NCBI GenBank assembly: GCA_052143535.1
Contig: JBKQSS010000061.1
Coordinates: 62,001-126,000 of the forward strand
From: JADGRA01 sp052143535
GTDB lineage: Bacteria > Myxococcota > Myxococcia > Myxococcales > Myxococcaceae
DNA length: 64,000 nucleotides
Reading direction: 5' to 3'
The position numbers and the translations under genes are program-made. Below the pieces are notes generated by a model. The model had not been told where the DNA came from. It made no database searches and was given only the letters and a program-made list of their open reading frames with translations. This document shows positions 26,636 to 35,461 of this stretch, piece by piece (position 1 is the stretch's first letter; every line of letters begins with the position of its first letter).

Positions 26636-27255
26636 CCAGTACCCCCGGCGATGTCGCTCGCCAGCAGGATGAATTCACCCGTTCCGGAAATGACCACAGT
26701 CTCGACGCGCACGCCTGCCGAAAAGGCTCCCGAGACCTCCGGACTCAGTGTCCCGCTGCCGATGAGGCTCAACAGGACGTTGCCCTCAAAGGTAGGCGCC
26801 GCCGGGCCGACGGCGCGCACGGTGACCGGGAAGGCAACAGCCGAGCGCTGGTCGCCCACCGAGTCGATGGTGTACGCGCTGGGCCAGGTGCCGGGCGTCA
26901 CTGTGAAGGCGTCATGACTGACCGCGGTACGTCCGTCCCCCATCTGCACGGTGGCGTCGTAGCTACCGGGGGCCAACACGGTGGGGAGGGTCGCATCCAC
27001 AAGGCCGCCGGGCGGGTAGGTGCCGGAGCCGAGGACGACCGGGCCGATGAGCACCTGCATCTGGGTATCCACGGCGAGGGTACTTTGGCCAAAGTTGACC
27101 TGAATGGCCAGTTGGGCATCCACCTGCACCCTGACATTGGTTGGCTGAGATGCCACCATCCCGCCGGGTACGACGGAGGCAATGGACACCGGAGGCAGTG
27201 TCTGGCTGCCGCAGCCGAAGAGTGACAGGACTGGGAGCAGTGCCCAGCGCCTCAC
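26605..27255 (-). CDS. Putative lipoprotein with IPT/TIG-like immunoglobulin domain
   Basis: 216 residues from GTG 27255, which overlaps the upstream stop (GTGA). The N-terminus VRRWALLPVLSLFGC is a short lipoprotein signal. Residues 20-125 look like an IPT/TIG-type Ig domain: PPVSIASVVPGGMVASQPTN at the start, a LAPGSYDATVQMGDG loop and DAFTVTPG at the end. A second Ig-like module follows to the C-terminus. Such domains usually sit on the cell surface or in the periplasm and bind partners. It is the third gene of a coupled set and probably works with the barrel-like protein upstream. Confidence 0.75.
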   Translation of the reverse strand: MRRWALLPVLSLFGCGSQTLPPVSIASVVPGGMVASQPTNVRVQVDAQLAIQVNFGQSTLAVDTQMQVLIGPVVLGSGTYPPGGLVDATLPTVLAPGSYDATVQMGDGRTAVSHDAFTVTPGTWPSAYTIDSVGDQRSAVAFPVTVRAVGPAAPTFEGNVLLSLIGSGTLSPEVSGAFSAGVRVETVVISGTGEFILLASDIAGGTGQSPSFTVGP

Positions 27256-28619
27256 CGCAGTCCCTCGCGCCAATGGAAGCCCAAGAAGACGAGCAACCCG
27301 CCAGGGTTCGCCGTCAGCCCGGTGCCAGTGACCACCGCATATGCCCCGCGGACCTCCGCATAGGGCAGGAAGGCCCCGGCGCGGTAGCTGAGCTGCGCTC
27401 CGCCGAAGGCTTCCCAACCGGCCACTGGCCCTGAGGAACCCTGGCCGAAGTCCGAGGAGACCCAATTCGTCCCCAGCAGTACGCCTCCGCCGGCATGCAG
27501 CTCCACGGTCCAGGGCCCAGCGCTCCAGACGGGGCCGCGAACTCCAACGTCGATGGGAAAGACGACCAGAGTCGAGAAAGCCGTCCCCAAGCCGGGTACC
27601 GGGTTCGAGAACCACGCCGCTCGGATACCGAGTTCAAGCTCGAGGTAGAGCGGGAAACGCCACGGTGCGACGGCCAGCGACGCCGCGAAGGCAGGCCCCA
27701 CGTTTTGGCCTCCCGCCCAGAAAACGCCCAGCGCCACTCCCACTTCGAGCTGGCGCCCGCCGGGCTCGGCCACCGGAGTCGCCGGGGCCGCCGCTGGGGA
27801 GGCTGGCAACACCTCCACCGTTGCACTGGCGCGCGACGTCTCCTCGCCGGTAAGAGCAGCGTCGAGAGCCACCCGGCTGGCGCCGAGCTGCGGCGTGACT
27901 CGGTACAGCACGCGATTTGCCTCCGCGGCCTCACGTTCCAGCTGCCCGCCCGTCGTCCTCAAGGTCAGGTGGGAGTCGATTTCGTCCGGAGCAACCAACA
28001 TGGCCTGTCCGTCCGTCCCGGCCGCGAGCGCCGATGGCTCAACGGCCCATACCCAAGGACTGGGGGCGGTGGGGAGGGGCACCACCCGAACCTTCCCCTC
28101 CTCGCCCACTTCGGCCGTGATGCGTGCCTCGTGTGCCGACGGCGCCACCTCGACCGGCATCCGCAGCTTTCCTCTACCGTCCGCCCGGCGTGGCCCAAAG
28201 TGTGCGCCGGCGATTTCCACTGTCACTCGGGCCCCGGGTTCGGTCTCGATGGCAAGCTCGGTGCGAGCGCTGCAGGGTAGGGTGAGGGTGGTGACGCTGC
28301 CCAGGGTGAGAGGACTCCCCTCCCAGAAGGCCATCACCGCCATGAAGGGTGCCCGGGGCTCCGGAGGGGTCCACAGGAAGTGGGCTGTCCCCGCGTCGTC
28401 CCCGGTCGGCACGAGCGTCCCGGCACTGGCCACCCCGTGCAGCGGGCCTCCGGAGCCGCGGACGGTGATGCGCACCTGCATCCCCGCGCCGAGCACCACA
28501 CGGGATGGCTCGGCCTCTACCAAGGGTGCAGCCTCGGCACCCACCCGGCATAGGAGCACCGCTAGGCCAAGGCCAAGGCCAGAGTGGGCTCGATGCACTC
28601 GATGCAGCGCGGCTCTCAA
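27252..28619 (-). CDS. Exported protein with Ig-like N-terminal part and beta-barrel-like C-terminal part
   Basis: 455 residues, start TTG 28619, which overlaps the stop of the gene upstream and is therefore favoured by coupling. A signal peptide (LGLGLAVLLCRVGAEA) is followed by Ig-like beta modules (about 30-270), then an Ala/Pro linker near residue 280. The C-terminal about 170 residues alternate aromatic and polar residues (PLYLELELGIRAAWFSNPVP, GPWTVELHAGGGVLLGTNWV, LLVFLGFHWREGLR), like an outer membrane barrel. Function unknown; a surface or envelope role is inferred. The downstream gene is a lipoprotein with an Ig domain. Confidence 0.7.
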   Translation of the reverse strand: MRAALHRVHRAHSGLGLGLAVLLCRVGAEAAPLVEAEPSRVVLGAGMQVRITVRGSGGPLHGVASAGTLVPTGDDAGTAHFLWTPPEPRAPFMAVMAFWEGSPLTLGSVTTLTLPCSARTELAIETEPGARVTVEIAGAHFGPRRADGRGKLRMPVEVAPSAHEARITAEVGEEGKVRVVPLPTAPSPWVWAVEPSALAAGTDGQAMLVAPDEIDSHLTLRTTGGQLEREAAEANRVLYRVTPQLGASRVALDAALTGEETSRASATVEVLPASPAAAPATPVAEPGGRQLEVGVALGVFWAGGQNVGPAFAASLAVAPWRFPLYLELELGIRAAWFSNPVPGLGTAFSTLVVFPIDVGVRGPVWSAGPWTVELHAGGGVLLGTNWVSSDFGQGSSGPVAGWEAFGGAQLSYRAGAFLPYAEVRGAYAVVTGTGLTANPGGLLVFLGFHWREGLR

Positions 28620-29050
28620 TTCTCGGTCGTTCGGCTCTCTGTCCCGGTGGCCGCGGGGCGTCCGTGAATGAGGGTTCGCTCGGCCGCTTTAAAGGCGACA
28701 TCGACTTTATCCTGCCGAACCGCACGGACAATTCCGAGGCCGAAGGTGGGGTGCGAAATGAGCTCGTCCACCTGGAACGTCACCCGGGGGCTGTAGGCGC
28801 GGGCGGTCGCCGCCCCCAGCGCCTCGACTTGGGCCTCGAAGCTCAGCACCACGCGAGCCGGTCGCGATGTGCTGCGCGGTGGAGTTGCAGTCGCCGTTCC
28901 GCGCGTCCTGCGGAAGGCGTGGTCCGAGCCGCAGGTGTTGCACCGGACACGAGCGATGGCTGTCCCGACCATTGCCAGCACGGTATGGGCAAGCACCATC
29001 TTGCACTTGCCACAGAAGCTGTCCACCTCTCCACCGACCCGCGTTGTCAC
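28616..29050 (-). CDS. Zinc ribbon protein with CarD/DUF3553-like C-terminal segment
   Basis: 144 residues from GTG 29050. The N-terminus has two CxxC pairs (SFCGKCKMVLAH and RVRCNTCGSDHAF), a zinc ribbon. The C-terminal VTFQVDELISHPTFGLGIVR followed by KVDVAFKAAERTLIHGR matches small beta domains found in many myxobacterial proteins (FxxGDxxxHPxFGxGxV pattern) that are related to CarD-like or DUF3553 folds. It may bind nucleic acid or protein. It is the first gene of a three-gene coupled set whose other two products are exported, which is an odd pairing. It is divergent from alr. Confidence 0.75.
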   Translation of the reverse strand: MTTRVGGEVDSFCGKCKMVLAHTVLAMVGTAIARVRCNTCGSDHAFRRTRGTATATPPRSTSRPARVVLSFEAQVEALGAATARAYSPRVTFQVDELISHPTFGLGIVRAVRQDKVDVAFKAAERTLIHGRPAATGTESRTTEN

Positions 29051-29199
29051 CCGTACCTCGCTCGACCGCTCAATGGCCCGCTCCGTGTAGAGGTACTCAT
29101 CCTATGGCACAGCAGCGTGGCTCAGGAACCACACCTTGACTCGTCTTGTCTCCGACGGTACGCGCTTCTCCTCGCCACCCGTCCGCGGGTGACATTGGC

Positions 29200-30366
29200 A
29201 TGGAGCTCCCCCACATTCGCCCGACGCGCGCCGAGGTCGACCTGGGCGCATTGGTACGCAACGTTCGGGCGCTGAGGGTCGTCGCGCCAGGCGCAGCGCT
29301 GCTGGCCATGGTGAAGGCCAATGCCTACGGCCATGGTTCGGAGTTGATTGGGCGCGCGCTCGACGCCGAGGGCGTCGAGCTCCTGGGCGTAGCTCTGGTC
29401 GAGGAGGGCGTGGTGCTTCGGCAGGCAGGCGTCACCACGGAAATTCTGGTGCTTGGCGGGGCGTACGACGGGGGTTGGGAAACCATGCTGCTGGCCGGGC
29501 TGTGTCCGGCCGTCTTCCGGACCGACCACCTGGACGCACTCGCCGCGGCGGCGCACAAAGTGCGGCTGAAGCCCCGGGCACACCTCAAGGTAGACACCGG
29601 GTTGGCGCGCCTCGGGGCGCAGCCTGACGAGGTCCCGGCCCTGCTCGACCGAGCGCGTACCCTCCAGGTGGACATACAGGGGGTGATGTCCCACTTCGCG
29701 AACGCCGACCTGGCGGATGCCGCCGTTACCCAACGGCAGCTGGAAACCTTTCGAGCCGTCCTTCTACAAGTGGAGAAAGCCGGCTTCCGGCCCCGGTGGC
29801 GGCATTTAGCCAACTCGGCGGCGATGGTTTCGTTGCCGTCAGCTCGCGATGGAAACAGCTTCAACCTCGTGCGCCCCGGCCTAGCCCTCTATGGTTTGTC
29901 GCCAGCTCCGTGGATTGTCCTGCCGCGGCCGCTCGAGCCGGTGCTCAGCTGGAAGACCTCGGTGGTGCACCTGAAGACCGTTCCGCCCGGGACGGCGGTC
30001 TCCTATGGCGGAACCTGGACGTCGCGGCGGTCTACGCAAATTGCCACTTTGCCGGTGGGCTACGCCGACGGCTACCCGCGGCGCCTCTTCAACCGAGGCC
30101 AGGTGCTGGTGCGTGGGCAGCGCGCCCCGGTGGTGGGGCGCGTGTGCATGGACCTCTGCATGGTGGACGTCACTGACGTCGCTGGAGCGGCTTTGGGCGA
30201 CGAGGTGGTGCTGCTTGGCCGGCAGGCCGGCGCGGAACTCGACGCCGTCGAGCTCGCCGGTTGGCTGGAAACTATCCCCTATGAGGTGCTGTGCGGCATC
30301 GGCGCGAGGGTCCCGCGCGTGGCAGTGCGCAGCAGCGAGCGTGCCGACTCCGGCCCGGTGCCCTAG
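29200..30366 (+). CDS. alr: Alanine racemase
   Basis: 388 residues from ATG 29200; the frame is open to 29146, but the extra part is not like the family. The PLP lysine lies in LLAMVKANAYGHG. The second domain has the catalytic tyrosine region (VSYGGTWTSRRSTQIATLPV then GYADGYPR) and VGRVCMDLCMVDVT. It interconverts L- and D-alanine for peptidoglycan. It lies 15 bases upstream of the mlaE gene on the same strand, so it may be the first gene of that operon. Confidence 0.95.
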   Translation: MELPHIRPTRAEVDLGALVRNVRALRVVAPGAALLAMVKANAYGHGSELIGRALDAEGVELLGVALVEEGVVLRQAGVTTEILVLGGAYDGGWETMLLAGLCPAVFRTDHLDALAAAAHKVRLKPRAHLKVDTGLARLGAQPDEVPALLDRARTLQVDIQGVMSHFANADLADAAVTQRQLETFRAVLLQVEKAGFRPRWRHLANSAAMVSLPSARDGNSFNLVRPGLALYGLSPAPWIVLPRPLEPVLSWKTSVVHLKTVPPGTAVSYGGTWTSRRSTQIATLPVGYADGYPRRLFNRGQVLVRGQRAPVVGRVCMDLCMVDVTDVAGAALGDEVVLLGRQAGAELDAVELAGWLETIPYEVLCGIGARVPRVAVRSSERADSGPVP

Positions 30367-30381
30367 GATGGGCCGGGAGCA

Positions 30382-31194
30382 ATGACCGATGAGGTGGAGA
30401 GGGCGCCGAGGCGCATGGCAGCGCTGAGCGCGGTCGTCGAATGGATCGGCGAGCGCGTCCTCGCCGCTGTGGAAACATTCGTGGGCGTGGTGGGCTTGGG
30501 GGCCTCGGTTGCGCGGTGGATGGTGCGGCCGCCTTTCCGCTTGGAAAATCTCTTTGCCCAATTCGACTTCGTCGGGGTCGGCTCGGTACTCATCGTCGCG
30601 CTCACGGGACTCTTCACCGGGATGGTGTTCGCCACCCAGTCCTGGAGTGCCTTTGAGCGCTTTGGCGCTGAGAGCCTGGTGGGCCCAACCGTCGCCATTA
30701 CCATCACCCGAGAGCTGGCTCCGGTGCTATCCGCGCTGATGATTACAATGCGTGCCGGCTCGGCCACCTGCACCGAGTTGGGAACGATGCGGGTCACCGA
30801 GCAAGTGGATGCGCTGGAGACGATGGCGGTGAGCCCAGTGCAGTACCTGTTGGTGCCGCGGGTCCTGGCCGGTCTTCTGATGGGTCCACTGCTGGCGATG
30901 CTGTTCGACACGGCAGGCATCTTCGGGGGGTTCGCCGTCGCTGTGTTGATTAAGGGCCTCTCGGTGGGGACGTTTCTATTGCGCACTCAGGACATCGTCG
31001 GCCCCGACGATGTGACCGAAGGTCTCGTCAAGTCCGCCGTCTTCGGGCTGGTGGTGATGCTGATCGCCTGCTACCGGGGTTACTACGCGAGTGGCGGAGC
31101 GAAGGGCGTTGGCCAGGCAACGACCCAGGCGATGGTCACTTCTGCGGTTTCGGTCTTCGTCTTGGACTACCTGCTCGGCCTGCTCTTCCACTAA
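30382..31194 (+). CDS. mlaE: MlaE family ABC transporter permease (lipid transport)
   Basis: 270 residues from ATG 30382, with GGGAG upstream. Five or so hydrophobic helices and the conserved stretch LAPVLSALMITMRAGSATCTELGTMRVTEQVDALETM are typical of MlaE/YrbE permeases; the E-G-M-V/TEQ-DAL signature couples to the ATPase. It forms the inner membrane channel of an MCE lipid transport system. The stop and the mlaF start overlap by one base. With mlaF and mlaD it forms the E-F-D core; no MlaB, MlaC or MlaA gene is nearby. Confidence 0.95.
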   Translation: MTDEVERAPRRMAALSAVVEWIGERVLAAVETFVGVVGLGASVARWMVRPPFRLENLFAQFDFVGVGSVLIVALTGLFTGMVFATQSWSAFERFGAESLVGPTVAITITRELAPVLSALMITMRAGSATCTELGTMRVTEQVDALETMAVSPVQYLLVPRVLAGLLMGPLLAMLFDTAGIFGGFAVAVLIKGLSVGTFLLRTQDIVGPDDVTEGLVKSAVFGLVVMLIACYRGYYASGGAKGVGQATTQAMVTSAVSVFVLDYLLGLLFH

Positions 31195-31946
31195 TGGCCG
31201 AGCGGATTCCGATGATTTCGGTGCGGGACCTATACAAGTCGTTTGGAGACCATCACGTCCTGTGCGGGGTGAACTTGGACGTGGAGGAGGGCACCACCTG
31301 CGTCATTCTCGGGGGTTCGGGCTCGGGGAAGACGGTGCTCATGAAGCACATCATCGGGCTCCTCAAGCCCGACCGGGGGCAGGTTTTTGTCGACGGCGAG
31401 GATGTGGTCCCGTTGAACGACTTGGAGCTCGAGCGCGTCCGACGAAAGTTCGGGATGGTATTTCAAGGGGCGGCGCTCTTCGACTCGATGACCGTGGGCG
31501 AGAACGTCGCCTTTCCATTGCGGGAACACTCCAAGCTCTCAGAGTCGGAGATGCGCAAGCGGGTGGAGGAGAAGCTCGCCATCGTTGGCCTTCATGAAGT
31601 AGCCGACAAGTTCCCGGCCGAGCTCTCCGGCGGGATGCGCAAGCGGGTGGGCTTGGCTCGAGCCATCGTCCGCGACCCGAAAATTGTCCTCTACGACGAG
31701 CCCACCACCGGTCTGGACCCCATCACGACGGACTACGTTGATGAGATGATTCTCACGGCCAAGGTCAAGCTCGGGGTGACCAGCCTGGTCATCAGCCATG
31801 ACGTGGCTTCGTCTTTCAAAGTGGCCGACCAGATTGCCTTTCTGTCCGACGGGGAAATCGTCGCCCATTCGCCGCCAGCCGAGTTGCGCGCCAGCACCCA
31901 TCCGGTAGTCAAGCTTTTCCTCTCGACATGGTTCGGCAAGAACTAG
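31194..31946 (+). CDS. mlaF: MlaF family ABC transporter ATP-binding protein
   Basis: 250 residues from ATG 31194 (ATG 31212 is a possible alternative). Walker A is GGSGSGKT in CVILGGSGSGKTVLMKHIIG, the signature is LSGGMRKRVGLARAI, and Walker B with the catalytic Glu is KIVLYDEPTTGLDP, followed by the switch His in LVISHDVAS. The LSGGMRKR form of the signature is typical of MlaF/Mkl. It powers lipid movement through MlaE. Confidence 0.96.
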   Translation: MAERIPMISVRDLYKSFGDHHVLCGVNLDVEEGTTCVILGGSGSGKTVLMKHIIGLLKPDRGQVFVDGEDVVPLNDLELERVRRKFGMVFQGAALFDSMTVGENVAFPLREHSKLSESEMRKRVEEKLAIVGLHEVADKFPAELSGGMRKRVGLARAIVRDPKIVLYDEPTTGLDPITTDYVDEMILTAKVKLGVTSLVISHDVASSFKVADQIAFLSDGEIVAHSPPAELRASTHPVVKLFLSTWFGKN

Positions 31947-32013
31947 CCCCCTCAGAGGCGCCGGCCCGGCTAAGGTCCAACCAGGGGCACTTCGCCGTGG
32001 GAGCCCTTGGCCC

Positions 32014-33528
32014 GTGAAGAAAGTCCTCACCCCGTTCCGCGTCGGACTCTTCGTCCTGTTCTCCGTGGCGTGTCTGGTCGCCTTTCTGCTCATTCTCAAG
32101 CGGGGGGTCTTCTCCAGCGGCGAGACCATGACGGTGGTGGCCTACTTCCGAGACGCCTCCGGTCTCGGAAAGCGGAGCCGGGTCCAGACGGCGGGCATTC
32201 CTGTCGGCGAGATTACCGACATCACGTTGGTTGGCGACCGGGCCCGCCTGACCATCAAAGTGCGCAAGGACCTCGGGCTGCACACCGACGCGTCCCTTTA
32301 CAAACGCAGCGAATCCTTCCTGGGAGATTTCCTCCTCGACCTTCAGCCCGGCTCGGCGAGCGCACCGTTGATGCCGGACGGCGGCATCATCCGAAACGTC
32401 ATCGATGCGCAGGGAATTCAGACCCTGTTCGAGTCCCTCTCGGTGATTACCGGGGACATCCAGGCGGTGACCCATTCTCTGAGAGACGTCCTCGGGGCGG
32501 ACGCTGGAGAGGCCTCGCTGCAGACCATCCTTCGCAACCTCACTCAGCTCTCGACGGAAGTGGAGGAGACGGCCAGGAGCAGCCAGGAAAACATCAGGGC
32601 CATCCTGGAAAATGTCCGGCAGGTGAGCGGGGACGTGCGGGCCTCGACCCAGGGGCAGACCAGCAACGTCCGGGAAATTGTCGACAACATCCGCGTCATC
32701 TCAGAAGACCTGCGTGCGTCGATGGCCGAGGTCAAGAGCGCACTTCAGACCAACCAGGCTGGCAAGGGCGAGGTGTTGTCCACGCTTCAAAAGCTCGACA
32801 AGACGCTCGAAAACCTATCGCAAGTGACTCAGGACATCCGGGAAGGCAAGGGTCCGGTCGGCAAGCTGATTGAGGACGAGCAGACAGGGACGCAGTTCAA
32901 CGACGCGCTGCTTGGCGTGTCCGAGTACGCCAACCGCCTGACGGCGTTGCAGACGGAGGTGTCGCTGAGCAGTGTCTACCTCTTCAATGCGGCAAGTTCG
33001 CGCAATGAGGTCGACATCCGCATCATCCCAAGCCCGGACAAATACTATTTGCTCGGGCTGGTGGATGACCCGCTAGGCGACACCTCAGTCTCCTACGTGG
33101 TGAACAACCCGCCGGGCCTTTACCAGCCAGCGGTGCAAAAAATCACCTCCACCAACTACAACCTCAAGTTCAACGCCGAATTTGCCAAACGCTATTACTT
33201 TGCCACCTTCCGCTTCGGCATCATCGAGAGCACGGGCGGAGTGGGGTTGGACTTCAACATCTTCAACGACGTCTTGGTGCTGAAGACCGACATTTTCAAT
33301 TTTGGTAACCAGGCGCTGCGCTATCCAGAGCTCCGCATCACAGCCAACGTCACTCTGTTTCAGCACCTCTTCGTGAGCGCCGGCGTCGACGACATTTTCA
33401 ATCCGCCGGTGCGCAGCACGCTCGACAACCGGCTCCTCTCCGGGCGCGATTTTTTCCTCGGTGGCGGCATTCACTTCACCGACGACGACTTGAAAGCCAT
33501 CCTCACCGTCGCCCCGGTTCGGCCCTAA
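32014..33528 (+). CDS. mlaD: MlaD family MCE protein with long helix and C-terminal beta-barrel-like domain
   Basis: 504 residues from GTG 32014. One N-terminal membrane helix (VGLFVLFSVACLVAFLLILK) is followed by one MCE domain (about 40-125; VVAYFRDASGLGKRSRVQTA and GIPVGEITDITLVGDRA). Residues about 145-300 are a long coiled or helical stretch with many Glu, Gln, Ser and Thr. Residues about 315-504 form alternating strands (YYLLGLVDDPLGDTSVSYVV, KRYYFATFRFGIIESTGGVG, RDFFLGGGIHFTDDDLKAIL) that read as an outer membrane beta-barrel. E. coli MlaD is only about 180 residues. The layout suggests one protein bridging the whole envelope. Confidence 0.93.
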   Translation: MKKVLTPFRVGLFVLFSVACLVAFLLILKRGVFSSGETMTVVAYFRDASGLGKRSRVQTAGIPVGEITDITLVGDRARLTIKVRKDLGLHTDASLYKRSESFLGDFLLDLQPGSASAPLMPDGGIIRNVIDAQGIQTLFESLSVITGDIQAVTHSLRDVLGADAGEASLQTILRNLTQLSTEVEETARSSQENIRAILENVRQVSGDVRASTQGQTSNVREIVDNIRVISEDLRASMAEVKSALQTNQAGKGEVLSTLQKLDKTLENLSQVTQDIREGKGPVGKLIEDEQTGTQFNDALLGVSEYANRLTALQTEVSLSSVYLFNAASSRNEVDIRIIPSPDKYYLLGLVDDPLGDTSVSYVVNNPPGLYQPAVQKITSTNYNLKFNAEFAKRYYFATFRFGIIESTGGVGLDFNIFNDVLVLKTDIFNFGNQALRYPELRITANVTLFQHLFVSAGVDDIFNPPVRSTLDNRLLSGRDFFLGGGIHFTDDDLKAILTVAPVRP

Positions 33529-33550
33529 GGCCGCCGCCGAGACAGCCACG

Positions 33551-34516
33551 CTATATTGGGAGGCCCCGCTCCAACTCGTCGGCCACGCCAAAGGCCTTCC
33601 GGTAGCGCGCGATGAAGTCGGAGCGAGAGTAGTGGTGCTCCTGGCAGCCCCGCTGCTCGAGAGCGTAGGCGGCGGCCAGCGCCGCCACCCGACCGGCCAC
33701 CGGCCAGGAGAGCCGCCGGGCCACTGCGAAAACGAGCCCGGCGAGGTATGCATCTCCGGCTCCAGTGGGGTCGACGAGAGCCTCGATGGGAGCCGTGGGG
33801 ATGTCGATGGGCGGCTGTCCACGGACCAGAATGGTCGACCCGAGTTCTCCGCGCGTGACCACTGCCACCGGGGCCAGGGCCTGCAGTGCAGCCTCGCTGT
33901 GGCCCGTCTTCTGGGCCATCAACCCAAACTCGTAGTCGTTGCCAATGACGACCGAAGCCGTCTTCATCCCCCGCACAATCTGCTCAGCTTCGAGACGCGG
34001 CGTTTGCTTGCCTGGGTCGAACACGTACGGGACGCGGGCTCGAAGGCAGCCGGCCACGGTGGCCTCCATTGCTGCCGGGTCGGCAGGGCTCACCACCACC
34101 CAGTCAGCCGGGCCGAGGTGCATCGGGTCCAGAGAGGCAAGCTGCGCGTGCGCCAAAGCACCTGCGTAAAAGGCGACCAGCTGGTTGGCGTCCTGGTCAG
34201 TGTTGATGAAACACGAGGCGGTGAAGGTGCCGGGAATGACTTTGACCCCCGAGGCGTCCACCCCCACTGCTTCCAGGGCGGCCCGGTATTCCTCAAAGTC
34301 GTCCCCGGCAGTGGCCACCAGCTTCGGGCGCTCACCGAGGAGCGCTAGCGAATAGGCGATGTTTCCGGCCACCCCGCCCCGGAGCTTCCGCATGTCGTCC
34401 ACCAGAAAGCTCACCGTCATGCGGTGCATGCGGTCCTGCAGCAGGTGCTCTCGGAAGCGGCCCGGAAAGGTCATCAAATAGTCGTAGGCAAGCGACCCGG
34501 TCACGACGATGGGCAT
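33551..34516 (-). CDS. PfkB family carbohydrate/nucleoside kinase
   Basis: 321 residues from ATG 34516 (frame open to 34585). The early KLRGGVAGNIAYSLALLGER segment is the first PfkB signature (GG-xxN-A). The C-terminal VDPTGAGDAYLAGLVFAVAR is the second, with the catalytic Asp in the GAGDA loop. N-terminal MPIVVTGSLAYDYLMTFPGR followed later by AFYAGA resembles the adenosine kinase/ribokinase branch. It phosphorylates a sugar or nucleoside with ATP; adenosine is possible but not shown. It is convergent with mlaD and divergent from the phosphoesterase gene. Confidence 0.88.
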   Translation of the reverse strand: MPIVVTGSLAYDYLMTFPGRFREHLLQDRMHRMTVSFLVDDMRKLRGGVAGNIAYSLALLGERPKLVATAGDDFEEYRAALEAVGVDASGVKVIPGTFTASCFINTDQDANQLVAFYAGALAHAQLASLDPMHLGPADWVVVSPADPAAMEATVAGCLRARVPYVFDPGKQTPRLEAEQIVRGMKTASVVIGNDYEFGLMAQKTGHSEAALQALAPVAVVTRGELGSTILVRGQPPIDIPTAPIEALVDPTGAGDAYLAGLVFAVARRLSWPVAGRVAALAAAYALEQRGCQEHHYSRSDFIARYRKAFGVADELERGLPI

Positions 34517-34659
34517 AAGGAGACGTCTCGGAGGGGTGGGAGAGAGGGGGAGCCTCTGAAACCACGCTCGATGCCTCCAGGGCAAGCAGTGAAGTCGGAG
34601 CGACCCCGGGGGTGCTGCCGGTGACGGCCGGCCCTGCTAGGGTGGCAAGTCCCAAGGGC

Positions 34660-35391
34660 ATGCGCGTTGCTATCCTTTCCGACGTCCACTCAAACCTCGA
34701 AGCGCTGACCGCGGTCCTTCGGGCCGTGGACGGTGCCCGGGTCGACCGGGTGGTCTCGCTGGGGGACATCGTCGGGTACGGCGCGTCTCCCAACGCCTGC
34801 TGTGAGCTGGTGCGTAGCGTCGCGGAAGTCACCCTGCTCGGGAACCACGACGCCGCCGTAGCTGGGCGAATGGACTATTCCTTCTACTACGACGCCGCGC
34901 GGCACGCGCTCGACTGGTCGGCCCAGGTCCTCAGCGAGGACAACCTGGCTTGGCTGCAGAGTCTTCCCTTCACCTACCGCATCGGGGAGGTCGGCTTCTC
35001 GCACGGCTCGCCGGTGGACCCGCGCGCCTACGAGTACGTTTTCGCCCTTCAGCAGGCCCGTGAGCTGATGCCGTTTGCTGATGATTTGGCGGAAGTCACC
35101 TTCATTGGTCACAGTCACTTGTGCAAGGCCTTCGCGTTTGGCGCCGGCCAGGTGGCAGACGTGGTTGCGCAGAAATTCTCCGTCCGGCGTGGCTTTCAGT
35201 ACCTCATTTCGGTGGGGAGTGTCGGACAGCCCCGCGACTATGACAACCGCGCCTGTTTCGTGGTTTGCGACACGGCGGCGCGGACGGTGGAGTACATCCG
35301 TGTGCCCTACGACATCCAAAGTGCGGCGCGGCGCATCGACGAAGCCGGCTTGGCTCCCAACTTCGGCCGTCGGCTATTTCTGGGGGTTTGA
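34660..35391 (+). CDS. Calcineurin-like metallophosphoesterase
   Basis: 243 residues from ATG 34660. Metal-binding motifs are in order: ILSDVHSNLEAL (DxH), VVSLGDIVGYG (GD), TLLGNHDAAVAG (GNHD), GFSHGSP, and VTFIGHSHLCKAF (GHxH). The pattern DVHSN with GDIVGYG is typical of the small YfcE/diadenosine-type single-domain phosphoesterases of bacteria. Substrate unknown. It is divergent from the PfkB kinase across 143 bases and lies about 70 bases upstream of a lipoprotein gene. Confidence 0.9.
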   Translation: MRVAILSDVHSNLEALTAVLRAVDGARVDRVVSLGDIVGYGASPNACCELVRSVAEVTLLGNHDAAVAGRMDYSFYYDAARHALDWSAQVLSEDNLAWLQSLPFTYRIGEVGFSHGSPVDPRAYEYVFALQQARELMPFADDLAEVTFIGHSHLCKAFAFGAGQVADVVAQKFSVRRGFQYLISVGSVGQPRDYDNRACFVVCDTAARTVEYIRVPYDIQSAARRIDEAGLAPNFGRRLFLGV

Positions 35392-35461
35392 TGGCTGGCC
35401 ACTCACTGGCTGGCATCTGGAACCTCGCGGGCTGGCCGCGAGTGAGGTAAGCACCACCACC

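Noticed and set aside
25942..27225. Plus-strand open frame of 427 codons across the RluA gene and the lipoprotein gene
   Set aside because: Its composition (Arg, Gly, Ala) is that of a shadow frame; the two real genes explain the region with clear motifs.
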